Source of the DNA: Lithospermum erythrorhizon
Taxonomy: Eukaryota > Streptophyta > Magnoliopsida > Boraginales > Boraginaceae
NCBI GenBank assembly: GCA_019722365.1
Contig: JADFUC010002233.1
Coordinates: forward strand, 43,708 to 107,707
DNA length: 64,000 nucleotides
Reading direction: 5' to 3'
Of the stretch, positions 1 to 11,879 are shown piece after piece. The notes under the pieces were generated by a model. It did not search any database. It saw only the letters and a program-made list of their open reading frames with translations, and was not told the DNA's origin. Position numbers and translations under genes: made by a program. How positions within the stretch are numbered: the stretch's first letter is position 1; the number at the start of each line of letters is the position of its first letter.

Positions 1-1182
1 CGTAACTTTCTGGTTTATTTGAATTAAGATACTTAGCATTCAAAGTCTTCGGCTGATAATGCGTCATGGTACTAAACTCCATGCTTTTGCCGCTTTTCGT
101 GATGCCATTATTGAATTTCTTGTAATCTGATAAATTACATGCGCTTTGAGTCTGGGTATGAGAGAATTGGAAAATAATACATCACTTTTCTTGGGCGATT
201 TTCTCTTCATATAGGGAACAATACATGGACATTCTTTCCAATGATCGTATTCGCTTCAATAATACGATCGTTCGTAATATGCATGTATATCTCGTGTTTC
301 AACCCAAATTGGTGAGCACTTGTTTTTGCATCGCTTTAAGTTGTTGAGGCAGCATGTGCTCGTCATGAGAAATAATTCTTTAACCTTCAGCGAGGAATTA
401 GAAAGATGAATTAGATCCGTCCATTGTTTTGACTTTTGTTGTACAGGTAATAAGCGCATCTAATTTGGTAAAATTACATCCATCCCAAAGGTTTCTTTCA
501 CATGCGTCTTTTAACTTTATCCGATAATTAGGGATGATCAATCAAATCTTCCTCACAATACCATGGTATTTATTCTCACATTATCCACTAGCCCTCGTTC
601 GCTCTGCATCGTGTCCCTTCTCGAGCTTAAATCAGGTAGACCTAGAATCAACTTTAAATCTCACGATGATTTATCCAACCAAAGAGTATACTTGTATACA
701 TGCATTACATATCAAATACTCTTTCGATTCATCTCATCTCTTTATTTTCAATTTAAATACTTCAACAAGGACATAGAATGAACTTTCTATCCCCATAAAC
801 ATTTATTGAAACAAACTCAATAATCTTATGCCAATTTCATATTCTTGTGATAAACAACCATCGTTTAATTCCATATTATACTACAAAATATGAATCATGA
901 ATTATACAAACAAATTAAACAACATATACCAACAAAGCATGTGATAATTCGAAACATAAATCATATACATCTGAGTATGAAACTAGCTTGTTTACTAAAA
1001 CTCAAAATAACACAAATTATATACATTTGATTAACATAAGCAATTAATTTAAGAAGCAGTTATTATATACCATTTGATTAACATAAGTAAAAAATTAAAA
1101 TAAAACTAAAAGCGAAAATAAATAAATATTACGAAAATGAAAAATTAATTGCAAATTACAAAATAAAATTGCATACTGTCAT
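1..1182. other. AT-rich intergenic DNA, no gene seen
   Basis: No protein family could be recognised on either strand. The short ORFs at 256-459 and 534-781 have no visible motif and overlap in several frames. The first ~700 bases have a slightly higher GC content and more CG dinucleotides than the following ~500, like the transposon remnants elsewhere in the window, so this may be the edge of a degraded retroelement. That is inference only. Confidence 0.4.
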
Positions 1183-1420
1183 GGTGGTGGTGGTCCGGCA
1201 AGGGAGTGGCGGAGCGAGGGGGGTGGCGATGGGGAAGAGGCGGGCAGAGGGGGAGGCGGGCAGGGTTTTTCGGGGAGGAGGGAATAGGGGCGGAGTGGGG
1301 GTTTTGTCGCGGGTCGAGGGGCGGAGCAGGGGTTTTGTCTAACGTGGGGCCAGCGGAGGAGGAGTCGGCGGCCGGAGGAGGAGCGGCGGTCCGGGGCAGG
1401 CGAGCGGGTTTTTTGTTTTA
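1183..1420. other. G-rich, purine-rich island
   Basis: About 240 bases of strongly G-rich sequence on the plus strand, with many runs of three to six G, sit inside DNA that is otherwise very AT-rich. GGAGGAG, GGCGG and GGGGAGG words recur without a fixed period. The minus strand would read as a proline-rich low-complexity peptide but has no start or domain. The sequence can in principle form G-quadruplexes. It could be a fragment of a GC-rich 5' exon, the inside of a transposon, or a decayed minisatellite. Confidence 0.6.
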
Positions 1421-1448
1421 AATATGATTTTTTGTTTTTAATAATTTC

Positions 1449-1521
1449 ACTTAGAGGAGCCTTTGATCTAAGTTCAAAACTTAGATAGGCGCTTCAAAAA
1501 CATCCTCTAAGTGCTTCTTAA
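1449..1521. repeat. Small hairpin / inverted repeat
   Basis: CACTTAGAGG at the left is matched by CCTCTAAGTG at the right. Inside these, GATCTAAGTT and AACTTAGAT form a second pair around a 4-base loop. The two nested dyads would fold into one long imperfect hairpin. This is the form of a short MITE or of the inner part of one; the target duplication and outer ends could not be set. Confidence 0.45.
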
Positions 1522-2091
1522 AGGCGTTTTCACTAAGTACTCTCTAAATAAGTGTTTTATAAGTGCATTTGTAGTAATTATTCTGATTGCTCGAAAATTA
1601 ATAATAAACCCTTTAAAGAGTGTTTTTTAGCGTCGATCAAGATTACTTGTTGCAAAAGGACTTTTGATAATTGATATATGACTTGTTAGAGGTATTTTAA
1701 TTTGTTTCAATAAGAGATCAGTTAAACTTGCATACATATAGATAAAATACCTAAGGGTAAATTATTTCTGTTGATAACATAGGAGTAATTTGGACTTTTA
1801 AGTAATTAATAATAATAGTACGAGATAAGATAACTTATTATAAGTATAATACAATGATGTAATTTTCATTATTGAGAGGATTAATTATTATATTTTATGT
1901 AAAATAACTTATTATAAGTATATGAACCCATCCACCCAGCACCCTCTTGCCTCTTGGTCTCGTATAATCTCCGATGTTTATTTAATGCGGTCTTTTTTGT
2001 ATATTGTGGTATACTGAAGTTCAAGAACTGATCATCAATATTATTCTTGAAACAAATTGATAATTGGACTAACTTATTTCTGAAATAGATT

Positions 2092-2346
2092 GTGGTCGTT
2101 CTACAATTTATAAGCTGGACATCCATTATGGTGTGTTATCAGTACATGAAGTCTGGGAATCCGTACGGATGTTGCAAAAGAGAATGCAATTTAGTCCATG
2201 GTATTTGCAGTATGGTATTGGGAGCATTGGTTGCTGCTGGAATTGCTACTTTCTCCAGTTTTCTATTCCTTTGTTATTCACTACAGAAGATCACCAATTT
2301 TCTCTCGAAAGAAGAAATTCCTATAGATAATGTGATCCAAAAGTGA
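2092..2346 (+). other. Unidentified small ORF, hydrophobic C-terminal half
   Basis: An 84-codon ORF from ATG to TGA. Its residues about 42-66 are hydrophobic (alanine, leucine, phenylalanine, isoleucine rich) and could span a membrane once. A second frame (2133-2330) is also open over the same bases, which is what a frameshifted exon fragment would give. The family was not recognised. The 3' end overlaps the first copy of the short duplication at 2310-2372. It may be a fragment of a host gene exon or chance coding; no splice-site pair joins it to anything nearby. Confidence 0.2.
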
Positions 2347-2457
2347 AGTGTTTTTGATAGAAAGTTGTTGGTTTGCCTTATGATATTTTATTTATAAGAA
2401 ATTCCTATAAGATAATGTGATCAAAAGTGAAGTGTTTTTGATAGAAAGTTGTTGTTT
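2310..2457. repeat. Tandem duplication, unit offset ~86 bp
   Basis: The ~62 bases starting AGAAATTCCTATAGATAATG near 2310 recur near 2397 with only a few changes. Both copies run through GAAGTGTTTTTGATAGAAAG and a TTGTTG tail. The near-identity points to a recent local duplication or slippage. Confidence 0.75.
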
Positions 2458-5400
2458 TCTTAATCAATTCAGTTTCTTCGTATGTTATTTTTCTACCGAG
2501 TTAGACACTCCTCCGGATTTTTTTTATATCACCCCAGTAAAATACGTGCATTCTTGTAAGTATTTATGTTTAAATATTTAAATTGTGATAATAAATAACA
2601 TAATTAATTATTTACTTAAATTTGTAAATTATACTTTTGATTTATATTATAATTCATTTTGTTCATAGTTATATGATCCCTAATAATTTTTTAATAATAT
2701 AATTTTAATAATAGATTTAAAAAATTTGTTACCATATTCATCTTCATTTTCAAGGTTTAATAAAAGAATGCACATTACGTAATTTTCTTTATTGTTAAAA
2801 TATCCTTTTTCTTTTAATAAAAATGCCTTGTATGATATTTTATTTATTGTTAAGAAAGCATCGACACCAGTGATTATTTAGTAGTATAAATTATTTGTAG
2901 TTCTACTATTCAATTTTATTTTATGTAGTCATTTTTCATACTTTTAATTGATGATTGAATCAAGCCAAGTATTTATCAAAGCCCGAATAATATCAAAACA
3001 TTTTTATGAAATTCTCAATTTTAAGCCGTAGCAGTAGGAGGCCTGCGTTAGATGTCCCTTGTTCAAATGTAGAAATATTCCAAATGAATTATATTGAAAA
3101 TCGATGAAATAAAGATGACGTACTTAACTTTAAAAACTATATCTTGTGCAATAATTTTTTTAATAAAAGTTAAGCCTCGATAATTTATATGTGATTAATA
3201 TTACTTGATGAAAACCTTTTAAAATTTTGACATAAATAACAACTTTAATATAAAAGGTCACAAGAAGTCATTCAAATAGAAGATGAGGATACTGATTTGT
3301 ACATCGAATGTTCATCAATAAAGTGGATTATATACCTATAATATACATATTCATGCATGTATTTTTTAGAACCATAATATTGATGCATTATATTTCATAT
3401 AGAGTGAAAACTAATATAAGTATTATTATGACAATATACTCTTATTTAGTTTACTAATTACTAATCAATATTAAATGTGAAAGATTGATTTTTTTTTAAT
3501 TTTCTTTCATATATTGAATTCAACTCTAATTAATTGTACTACATGTAGTTTATAAATAAAAATATTTTTCTTTAAGCATAAAAACTAACATCTTATATAT
3601 ATTATAATAAAAATTAAATTTTTGAAATAAAATATCCAAATCTATTCTCATCATCTTAAATGATTGTCGTTCTTGAAGTTTAAGTCTTTCGAATTGACAA
3701 ACTTTTACCTTAAATAATAAACGTAATTTTGATTTGAATAAAATTTAATGCTCGATATTAAAATGCATTGAAAATATTATTATTTGTCTTTCATCAAATA
3801 TTATACAACATAAATAAAAATATTTGAATTGAATATTTAATGCATGAAAAAATCCAAATTCAAACGTGACAATCTATTGGGGATGGAGGGTATTAGATAT
3901 ATAACTTGACACTTTTTTAATTTCAATTGTTAAATTGGGCCGAAGATGTTGATAATGAAGATATGATAATTAGCATACATATGAAAGTGGTAAAACTATT
4001 GCACATATTATAAGAGAGTAGATAATTTCAACTATATTTGAATTATTATAGAATTTTTAGGCAAAAATTTAGGACTTATTAATTTTTGAATTGTTGTAGG
4101 AGTCCTTTTTAAAACTTTTTAAAAACATATTTCCATCAATAGAAAATATTATAATAAGGATAATATAATAATTAGTAATGTGAAAGGAAACCTGACTGCA
4201 TAACATAAGTAGGAGGGTATGATTATAACTTATAGTATTTGTTTCCAATTACGTCTGATTGGCATTTTCAGTTGCATTTTCAGTTATATGTTTATATTGG
4301 GCCTCTATTAATAATTATTGAATGTTATATTAATATAAGACTTTAATCATTTTAATTATACTATATGTATTTATTATGAGCTTACCTGCACATCAAACTA
4401 TTTCTTATAATTGTATAAATAACTAGGATGTCAATTATATAAAACTGGATGAAGTAGTTAACAGTTTATTTCTGGAATCCAGCTATGCATTTTATACATT
4501 CCTTAGTCCATTTTATGAAGAAACTATATAGCTCGAAGCCTCACCCTCCGTTTGTAACATGAAGATCCCCTTTCATTTTTTAAAACAAATACTACTATTA
4601 GACTTATACACCTTCTCATTATGATCAACTCTTTTTGATGAAGTTTAATAAACAATTGTTACTTTGAACAGTTAAATCTAAACTAATGTTATTTATTTTG
4701 AGGTGAATATATGAATCAAGTGATTTTTGATTCACTTGCCTGTAGGGTTATAAAATTATGTTGTTTAGGGAAATAGAGTCATTTACATTCACTCCGTTTC
4801 ACACTCAAATCATTTAACCCTTAAAGCAAGGATAATGGAGGGTGAGCGTTATTTTACAGCATTTCATCTGATTAACCTCGATTCACATAGAAAAAAATAA
4901 AACCAACATTTTGGAGTCACTCGTATCCAACGACTTCGATTATCCTCTCTAGGTTTATGTTTTACTTGACCATGTAGGAAATGATAGTAGAGGCTAGATT
5001 TCAATATAATTGGTTCCCGTCAATGGACTATTTTGTAGTCGAGCAAGGAGCAAAAATAATGTCGAACTTCAAGACATCTAACTTCTTTATGCGGTTTGCC
5101 CATGACAAAACATGCAAGTTGAAAGTTATTAGAAGCTGAGCAGTATAACCCAGTTGATTAGACTCGACTTTTTGAGTACTTGATTTGATCCGACTTTATT
5201 AAGATCGAACCTAAAATGGTAGTTTCTCTAAAAATTAGTTGATGGGCCAATAGGCAGTGGCATTTATTGAGTTTTCCACGATGAGATATTAGTTCAAGCA
5301 TTGTTGGCTGCATATTCTCTACTTTTTTGTACAACCTCTAATTGTGTTAGTTAGAATTTTTGTATTAGTTATTTGTAATACTCAATATTTGTATTCGTAA

Positions 5401-5640
5401 TTTACAATACTATGTAATCGTACTCTTCGCCCGCTAATTTACCAAAAGTTTTTCTAAAATTGAATAAATAAGTGGAGAATTTCATGATTATAATTTGTTG
5501 ATGATTAAGGTTTTAAGTGTGAAATAGGGTTTTGTTCTTGAATAGGGTTTGTTGTTGAGTAGGTTTAAGGTGATCGCCACCAAGCTCTTTACTCGATACA
5601 ATGATAGAATAATTATATGAATTTGAGAGAGAAAAGAGTA
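2458..5640. other. AT-rich intergenic DNA, no gene seen
   Basis: Very AT-rich with homopolymer and TATA runs. No ORF of interest, no recognisable domain and no clear LTR was found on either strand. A weak tRNA-like A-box/B-box pair at 3024-3075 is discussed in the findings. Confidence 0.5.
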
Positions 5641-5649
5641 GAGAGAGAT

Positions 5650-7620
5650 GTGGCCATGGTCAGTGTACGAGTGAGAATCATTATAATGTCAGCCAATACG
5701 AGGAGTCCTGCCAAACCCGATGGGCGACGGATTTAAAACTACTCGTTTCATCCAAAAAATTTGATTTCCATTAATATTCTCAAAATAATCCACCAGTTTA
5801 AAATTCTGATCAAGTAGGGTGATATCCCAGCCAATAGAAACCCATATATATATACAAGCATATCCCAAAAAGCGGTAATGCGGCAAGGCTACAATGGAGA
5901 GAATAAATATTGTATTAGGAATCTGAAATAAATCTTGAGCGAGGCTAGAAGTATAAGGCACACCGCATATACTAAATATGAACAAACCTCATACACAAAG
6001 TGATATAAGGCAAAGCACCTATACACTAAGTATAAGGCACGCGCTTACTCTGGCTATTATAAGGCAAACCCAGCTTACTCTGCCTATTTAAGTATAAGGC
6101 CAATAAGCGATATCTGCCCAGGAAGGAAAGTCGCTTTAACCTAATCATCCCGACTATAAGGTCAAATCCACGTGCAAGTCACCTCGAAAGTCACGCGTAA
6201 CTCGACCAACTCTACTGCTCCCCGAAACGATATTAAAAGCGCACGGCTAAAATATCTACTTGTCGTAAATCAATCCTGACCGCCCGACAGAATACGAGAT
6301 ATACCAAAAATTAGCCGACAAGACTAGAAATACAAAGTGCAAGGCCACGGAAATACAGCAGTGCCGACAAGGCCGCTAAATTAGAAATATAAGTTAGGAG
6401 TTGGTATTCTTTACTATGAAGCGATCTTGGCGCGCCGCGGAGTAGTCACATAATCATATCGCTTGAAGCTCACACAAATGAATCACACGTGTCATTACAA
6501 CCATTACATGTATACCATTCTCACGTAACCATACCCTGATGACATGTACCGCATGATTTAAAGTAAGTACATAGGTAACGCCCGTGAGATAAGTCTCTTT
6601 CGCCCTCTGGCAGCTACCCACAAAACCGCGAACACAATCCACGGTAAGCGCGCCCCGCTGCGATCAGCGCCTAACAAAACACCAGGAAATTAATAATCAA
6701 GACTGCACTACTGCTACTTGCGTTCTAGAAGATACACTACCAACTCTTGAGTGGAACTATTTACTTGATGCAAATAGCGGATAAATAACGAATTAATAAT
6801 TCCGTCGGACCTGACTAATCGGTCCCATTTAGAATTCCACTTATTACTTTAACATTTCATATCAAATTATAAGTCATTATATTTAACCCTAAAATCCATA
6901 ATTATGACCTATACTCCAAAATATCAGGTATAACTCAGCTTTAAATCGTACTTTTCCTTCTTGCTAATCAATTTTAAATCACCATTTAACTTTCCGCAAT
7001 AACTACAATAAGGTCCCGATTCGGCTCCTACATATTTAAAGTCTTATTAAAAATATCAACCAAAAATCAACTAAAACCTAGAAAAATCCAACTTTCAGCC
7101 ATAACATCCTCAAGTAACCTCTAAATCATAGATTAATCAACATATCTGACATAGAGCCGTAACAAAAACTTAGAATCATCATAAAATTGAATTATGCAAA
7201 AGTCAACCGAAAGTCAAACCTTGTAAAATTAGCAAAACTTCAATGTTCATGCCTCAAATTTGTAGGAAAGATGATGGGAAGCCCTTAACAATCAACTTGA
7301 GGATATTTATTAGCAACAAAGTGAAGGAAATGGAAGAAAAAATCTTGTTTGTAATTCAAAGGGACTACCGGCCAAAGTATGGAGAAGGAGGAGATATTTT
7401 GTGTTTATGATGATAAGGATGAAGATGAGTTAACTTAACAACTTAAGTCATATTAAAAAAACCCTTGTGAGAGTTTGTCTTTCATTTAATGAATCGAGTT
7501 ATCAGCGGCTTAACGATCTGCTCTTGGAATTATCTCCGGCGTTACTCTTACTAAATTATAAATGTGATTCGGTTCAAATAAATTTACAATTAATATAATT
7601 ATCGAAATTAACGGGCAGGT
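5650..7620 (-). mobile_element. Ty3/gypsy LTR copy A (solo or truncated)
   Basis: This stretch is collinear with 9079-11600. Shared blocks include the opening part (5672-5770 with 9095-9200), AAACCCATATATATATACA followed by ATATCCCAAAA and GTAATGCGGCAAGGCT (about 5847-5892 and 9265-9316), the TATAAGGC repeats, and a long 3' part (7005-7340 with 10935-11250). The offset grows from about 3.4 to 3.9 kb, so copy A is shorter by internal deletions. No gag-pol adjoins it, so it is a solo LTR or the remains of another element. Orientation is taken from the gypsy pol next to copy B. Confidence 0.7.
5948..6110. repeat. TATAAGGC dyad repeats in gypsy LTR copy A
   Basis: Degenerate units of roughly 25-30 bp end in TATAAGGC, and the best preserved contain CTATACACTAAGTATAAGGC. 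Most units hold a short dyad (TATAC and GTATA around ACTAA). The same array is found at the equivalent place in LTR copy B. Confidence 0.65.
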
Positions 7621-7624
7621 TATT

Positions 7625-7800
7625 AGAAGAGATAGAGAGAGAGAGAGATTGGAGAAGATGATCGCAAATATTATTAATTCATCATAATGATCCTAGAGGG
7701 TGTACAACCCTTTATATACAAAGACTCTCCAATATGGACTAGGGCTACAAAAAAACCTAGTCCAACTATAACATCGACAAACATATCCTAATACTAGTTT
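7625..7800 (-). mobile_element. Copia-like LTR fragment
   Basis: On the minus strand there is TTTGTATATAAAGGG, a TATA box in the setting usual for an LTR promoter, followed by a short leader and a run of CTCTCTCTCTCTATCTC (7637-7653 on the plus strand). No coding sequence follows. This is read as the promoter/R part of a Copia-type LTR on the minus strand, joined to the upper end of gypsy LTR copy A. The family match is by pattern only. Confidence 0.4.
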
Positions 7801-8235
7801 GAAAGTTAAGATGTGGGTTATATTTTTGACTATTGAGGTCTAATGATAAACATATCATATCGTTCGTCTATTAATTCAAATTTGAAATGTGGTTTATAAT
7901 TGTTTTTTGGAGCTATCGAGGTCTAATGATACTGATGTGGGTTATTCTTTTACATTGACAGTGGCTAGTGGTTTGAGTATTGCCGTGTTTGTTCGCGTTC
8001 AGGTTGACTTTTCTCTGTTGTGAATATTGCTTCTATTGTTAACCTCCAAAGCCTCCGTTCGGTTTACAGGCCGAAGACACTGATGTGTAAGTTAATTAAG
8101 TTAAGAATATGGACAGACTTGACAGATTGTATAAGATATTACATCCAAATGGGTATGGCGTAAAGAAGAAATTATATACAATTAGTAATATTGTCGGTCG
8201 GTCGGGTATTTGGCAAAACAATTAGGCCAGGGCGA
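7801..8235. other. Decayed retroelement DNA, no coding seen
   Basis: Contains two related segments ending in TCGAGGTCTAATGATA or TTGAGGTCTAATGATA (about 7836 and 7916), so it holds a short internal duplication. No protein domain was found. Its end runs into a polypurine-like stretch before the LTR at 8236. Confidence 0.35.
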
Positions 8236-8600
8236 TATTTGGAAATAAGGATATTTGAAATAGTGCAGCCGAACAATTTGATTGTACAACCAATTTACTT
8301 ATTTAAGTTTTAAGTTCATATATACGTTCGATTATATATGATAATGTTAAATTAGGATACTCGATGTGACGTTAGGGATTATGATGAACTGCTAGGAGTG
8401 CAACTCATTGATGTGAATATTTCTTGGAAGCGTTTTTCTTTGGATCTTTAGAGGGATCTCAATCCTGATATTCATGCTTTGATCCCCGAAGAAGAGCGGT
8501 ACATTTTATGTCTCTTGAATTGTGCTTATATAACTAGTAGTGATCGTATGATTACGTATCAGTAGTATTAGTATAATATTATTTATACGTTAGAATTTGG
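8236..8600 (+). mobile_element. Copia LTR family 2, partial copy
   Basis: Matches the LTR at 32749 from its start: GATATTTGAAATAGTG, then AAGTTCATATATACGTTCGA, then TTAGGATACTC and GTGACGTTAGGGATTATGATGA, in the same order and spacing. The match fades after about 8400, and the copy is cut near 8600 where the ACAGGCGTAATTATAG segment begins. It is a 5' piece of an LTR. Confidence 0.65.
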
Positions 8601-9078
8601 GTAGCCATGACAGGCGTAATTATAGAAATCAAATCTTATTTCAGCGCTCATGAAACTTGCCGTGACGATTACGTTACAATTCATTTATCACGCGTCTCTA
8701 ATCATGGAGTTAGCCTTGTAAGCGTAATAAGTAGGCTTATGCATTTCTTTCTTTACTCAATTCGAACTAAATCGGGTACTATGGCATCCATGGCAATCGA
8801 TCCGTCTTTAGATTTAAGGAAGGCTGAGATCGCTTGTATATCGAGGATGGATAAATTCCTTATAATATATCGACACCTCTTTGCTATACTTAATGTGTCA
8901 CCTTGACATATGTCGTTATAATCCTTACTTGAAGCGGGCGTTTGGCAATGGTCAAGCCTGACTCACATATAACATAAGTATTTATATGACGAGGTCTAAG
9001 AATTGTTAAACTTAATAGTTCTAGGCAAACATCATAGGATCACGGATATACATATCTTACATGATTTTCTGATCCGAT
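8601..9078. other. Retroelement fragment of unknown type
   Basis: Begins with a ~30-base segment (ATGACAGGCGTAATTATAGA and onward) that recurs at 22852, there as ATGACGGGCATAATTATAGA. A 99-codon ORF (8607-8906, +) has no motif and is probably chance. The segment lies between a Copia LTR piece and the gypsy LTR, so it is likely transposon-derived. Confidence 0.35.
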
Positions 9079-11600
9079 CTGTGACGACCGCCCAGTCGGC
9101 CATACGAGGTGAGTATTAAAATCCGAGAACGAGTCCCAAACCGATGGAGCGGCTTCGATTTAAAACACAATTCGTTTCATCCAAAAATGTGATCCTGACC
9201 AAGTTTAAAATCAAAAGCGAGTTTTTAAAATTTATAATCGTCAGTGATATCGAAGCTTGACAAACCCATATATATATACACAACATATCCCAAAATAAAG
9301 TAATGCGGCAAGGCTGGCAGATGATCGCGTCTTTATTATCCTAAATACAAAATGACAACGGCTTGACAAGGCTAAAGTTTTCCAAAAGGAAAAAATACAA
9401 CAATCGAAGCGATTCACAACACGTCAAAATGTTGTGAGGATCTCTACTTCCGATGCTCACTGGCCACTCGGAACAAAACTCTCAAAGCGGTCTCTTGGCG
9501 TAATTGCCGCTGTCAACTTTGACACAAATGAAATGCCGCCAATGCGAAAGGGTGTAAGCCGCGAGGCTTGGTGGCTGCTGGCGGGGATGAAGCACCATGC
9601 AGACGAGTCGATCAATAATATAATAGTCAAATGAATTAAATCGTATATCGAGGCTACTTAAAAGATTAAATCCTGTGTAATTCGCGAGGAAAATCTCGGA
9701 CATAATACATGAAGAGATATAATGAGAAGGTTCGGCAAGCACACAATTTCAGAGAAAAGAAATCAAAAGACTCGACAACGACTAAAACTCTAATTAAGTG
9801 AGCCTCATCTCTAAGTAACCCTTTGATTATATCGGCCTCTAATGCGCGTATGCTGATCCGTCACACTGCGGGAATGGACTAATCAATAATCACCCAGCGC
9901 TTATACATGAGTATAAGACCAAAGCCCGCGCTCGTACACTAAGTACAAAATGATCTTATACTAAGTATAAGGCCTGTGGCGCTTATACCATACGTTATAA
10001 GGCCTTGGCGTATCTGCGGTATAAGGCACGCTTATACACTAAGTATAAGGCACCCGCTTATAGACTAAGTATAAGGCCAATATTATCGCGTATAAATTTG
10101 CAAGGAAGGGAGAGTCACTTTTAATCCTAGTAATCCCAAGCGTAGGGTCGCCCCGATACTCGGGAGCCTCGAGCTCGTACGCCTTGAGCAACTCTGCTCC
10201 CCGAGCGGTATTGACCTGCTGACTAAAGCGTCCATGATCGTAAATGTCCATGATCGGCAGAAATGAGGCCGAAGCATGTCGAAAGTGCCGACAAGGGCCA
10301 CAAAGAAGCGTCTGACTAAGTTCCGGCCAGGCCACGTAATATAATGGTCTTGATCGAGGAATGAATTCATAAATATAAGTTGGGAGTTAATTTGTTGCTT
10401 ACCTAAAATGATCTTGACATACAAACACGATCCACGTAACCTGACAATTACATTGTATATCATTCTCATAATCATACTTAGCGATAACACATGTATATCG
10501 GGAAATCAAGGTAGAAATCGTAAAGTAACACTAGTGAGATGATACTCCTACTGCTTTGCATTCCACCATGAAACCTCCATGAACACATCGATGGCTTCTT
10601 ACTTTTCACGATGTTAGCGCCTAAACGGCGCTAGAATTATAATCGAGACCTACGGCCCCATACCGGCGTTCTAGAGATACATAACTTGACTCTTGGGGAA
10701 CTATTTCCCAGCGGTCTACTTTGTAGCGGATAACTATGGGTATAATCCCGTAGACGCATGATAGTCCCCGCTAAAATTCCCATGTATCAACTTTATCGTT
10801 ACAATTCCAGCTTATAAGTCGTTAGTTGTCCGATTTATAAACCGGCTTGGAATTAATACTTTTTCAACCTAATTGCCTTTAATCGATTTAAATCACGATT
10901 TAATACTCATGGCTTAACTATAATAAGGTCCCAACGTAACCTCACTACGCATTTAAAGTCTTAGAAAATATCACCCGAGAAAAGTCAAGCGAAAACCTAA
11001 AAGTCAACCCGGCCACGCATCCCAAGCGACCTCTAAATCACGAATTAATGACATATACGTCCGCGAGCCATAACCAACTAAGATTCATCATAAAAATTGA
11101 ATTATGGAAAAGTCAACTAAAGTCAACCGTATGAGAAACCAAAAAATATCTCAAAAAGACTTGAACTTTCATACGCCTTTCGAAGAGAGAATGATGGGGA
11201 AAAAAGATATTCTACAACCGATCTTGAGTTTGACGACAATAGAAGAGAGAAATGGAAAATGAAATTTTTTTAAGGGGAGGGGTGAATATTTCTGACGAAC
11301 CATGAAAAGAAAGAAGATGATGAAGTGTTTGATAATAATGATGTGGAAGATAAGCATGACTAGATATTTAAAAACTCGAGTCGGATTCGGGTTTGGTTAA
11401 TTTCTCCATTTGCTCGTATTTAAATCCTCAGCGAACCCGATTTTAAAAGATAAAATTTTCCATGGCAAAAACTACTAAATTATAAATGTAATTCGGCTAA
11501 AAATTTTCACGAAATAATATTATCGTCGAAATTATTTATCTTATCCCGAGTCCACATTTGAGCAGAAGAATTAATTAATAATCTTTTTTTTGTAGCAGGT
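9079..11600 (-). mobile_element. Ty3/gypsy LTR copy B (3' LTR of the minus-strand element)
   Basis: The plus strand begins TGTGACGACC; read on the minus strand this is an LTR ending GGTCGTCACA, a form common in plant gypsy elements. The body matches copy A in blocks along its whole length. It is next to the gypsy reverse transcriptase/RNase H remnant on the minus strand, in the position of the 3' LTR. At ~2.5 kb it fits the long LTRs of the Tekay/Del chromovirus group, which the pol sequence also suggests. The upper boundary is uncertain within ~50 bases. Confidence 0.7.
9899..10090. repeat. CTTATAC-N5-GTATAAG hairpin repeats in gypsy LTR copy B
   Basis: At least six degenerate units lie in a row. 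The best are CTTATACACTAAGTATAAGG near 10030 and a close copy about 27 bases later. The arms CTTATAC and GTATAAG are perfect reverse complements around ACTAA, so each unit is a small hairpin. The array sits inside the LTR and is shared with copy A, so it was present in the ancestral LTR. Confidence 0.7.
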
Positions 11601-11879
11601 TGTCTGATACACGCTAATAAAATTTCGGCGGCGCCGAAATTTAGCAGCCTCAAACAATCAAAAGCGAAACAATATAATAACACAAAATCAAATATCCACG
11701 CAAAATAAAAGCAATACTAACTCCACTCTAAATCCCGGCCGTGAAATAAATCGGCCCTTCTCACACTAATAACACTGCGATGCCGTCATTCTTTGAAATT
11801 ATAGATTCGATCACTTGAAACCAGTCGAACTCATGGTAATCTCCACAATAAACTCACGGCATAAAGTCGACTCGGTATT
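11601..11879. other. Gypsy 3' internal DNA with perfect palindrome
   Basis: Holds a perfect hairpin at 11622-11642 with 9-base arms AATTTCGGC and GCCGAAATT around a 3-base loop. It lies between the RNase H remnant and LTR copy B, where an integrase should be, but no integrase or chromodomain sequence is visible, so that part has been deleted. Confidence 0.5.

Noticed and set aside
1206..1421. 71-codon ORF in the G-rich island
   Set aside because: Gly/Arg/Glu-rich low-complexity text from G-rich DNA, no domain, no promoter or splice context.
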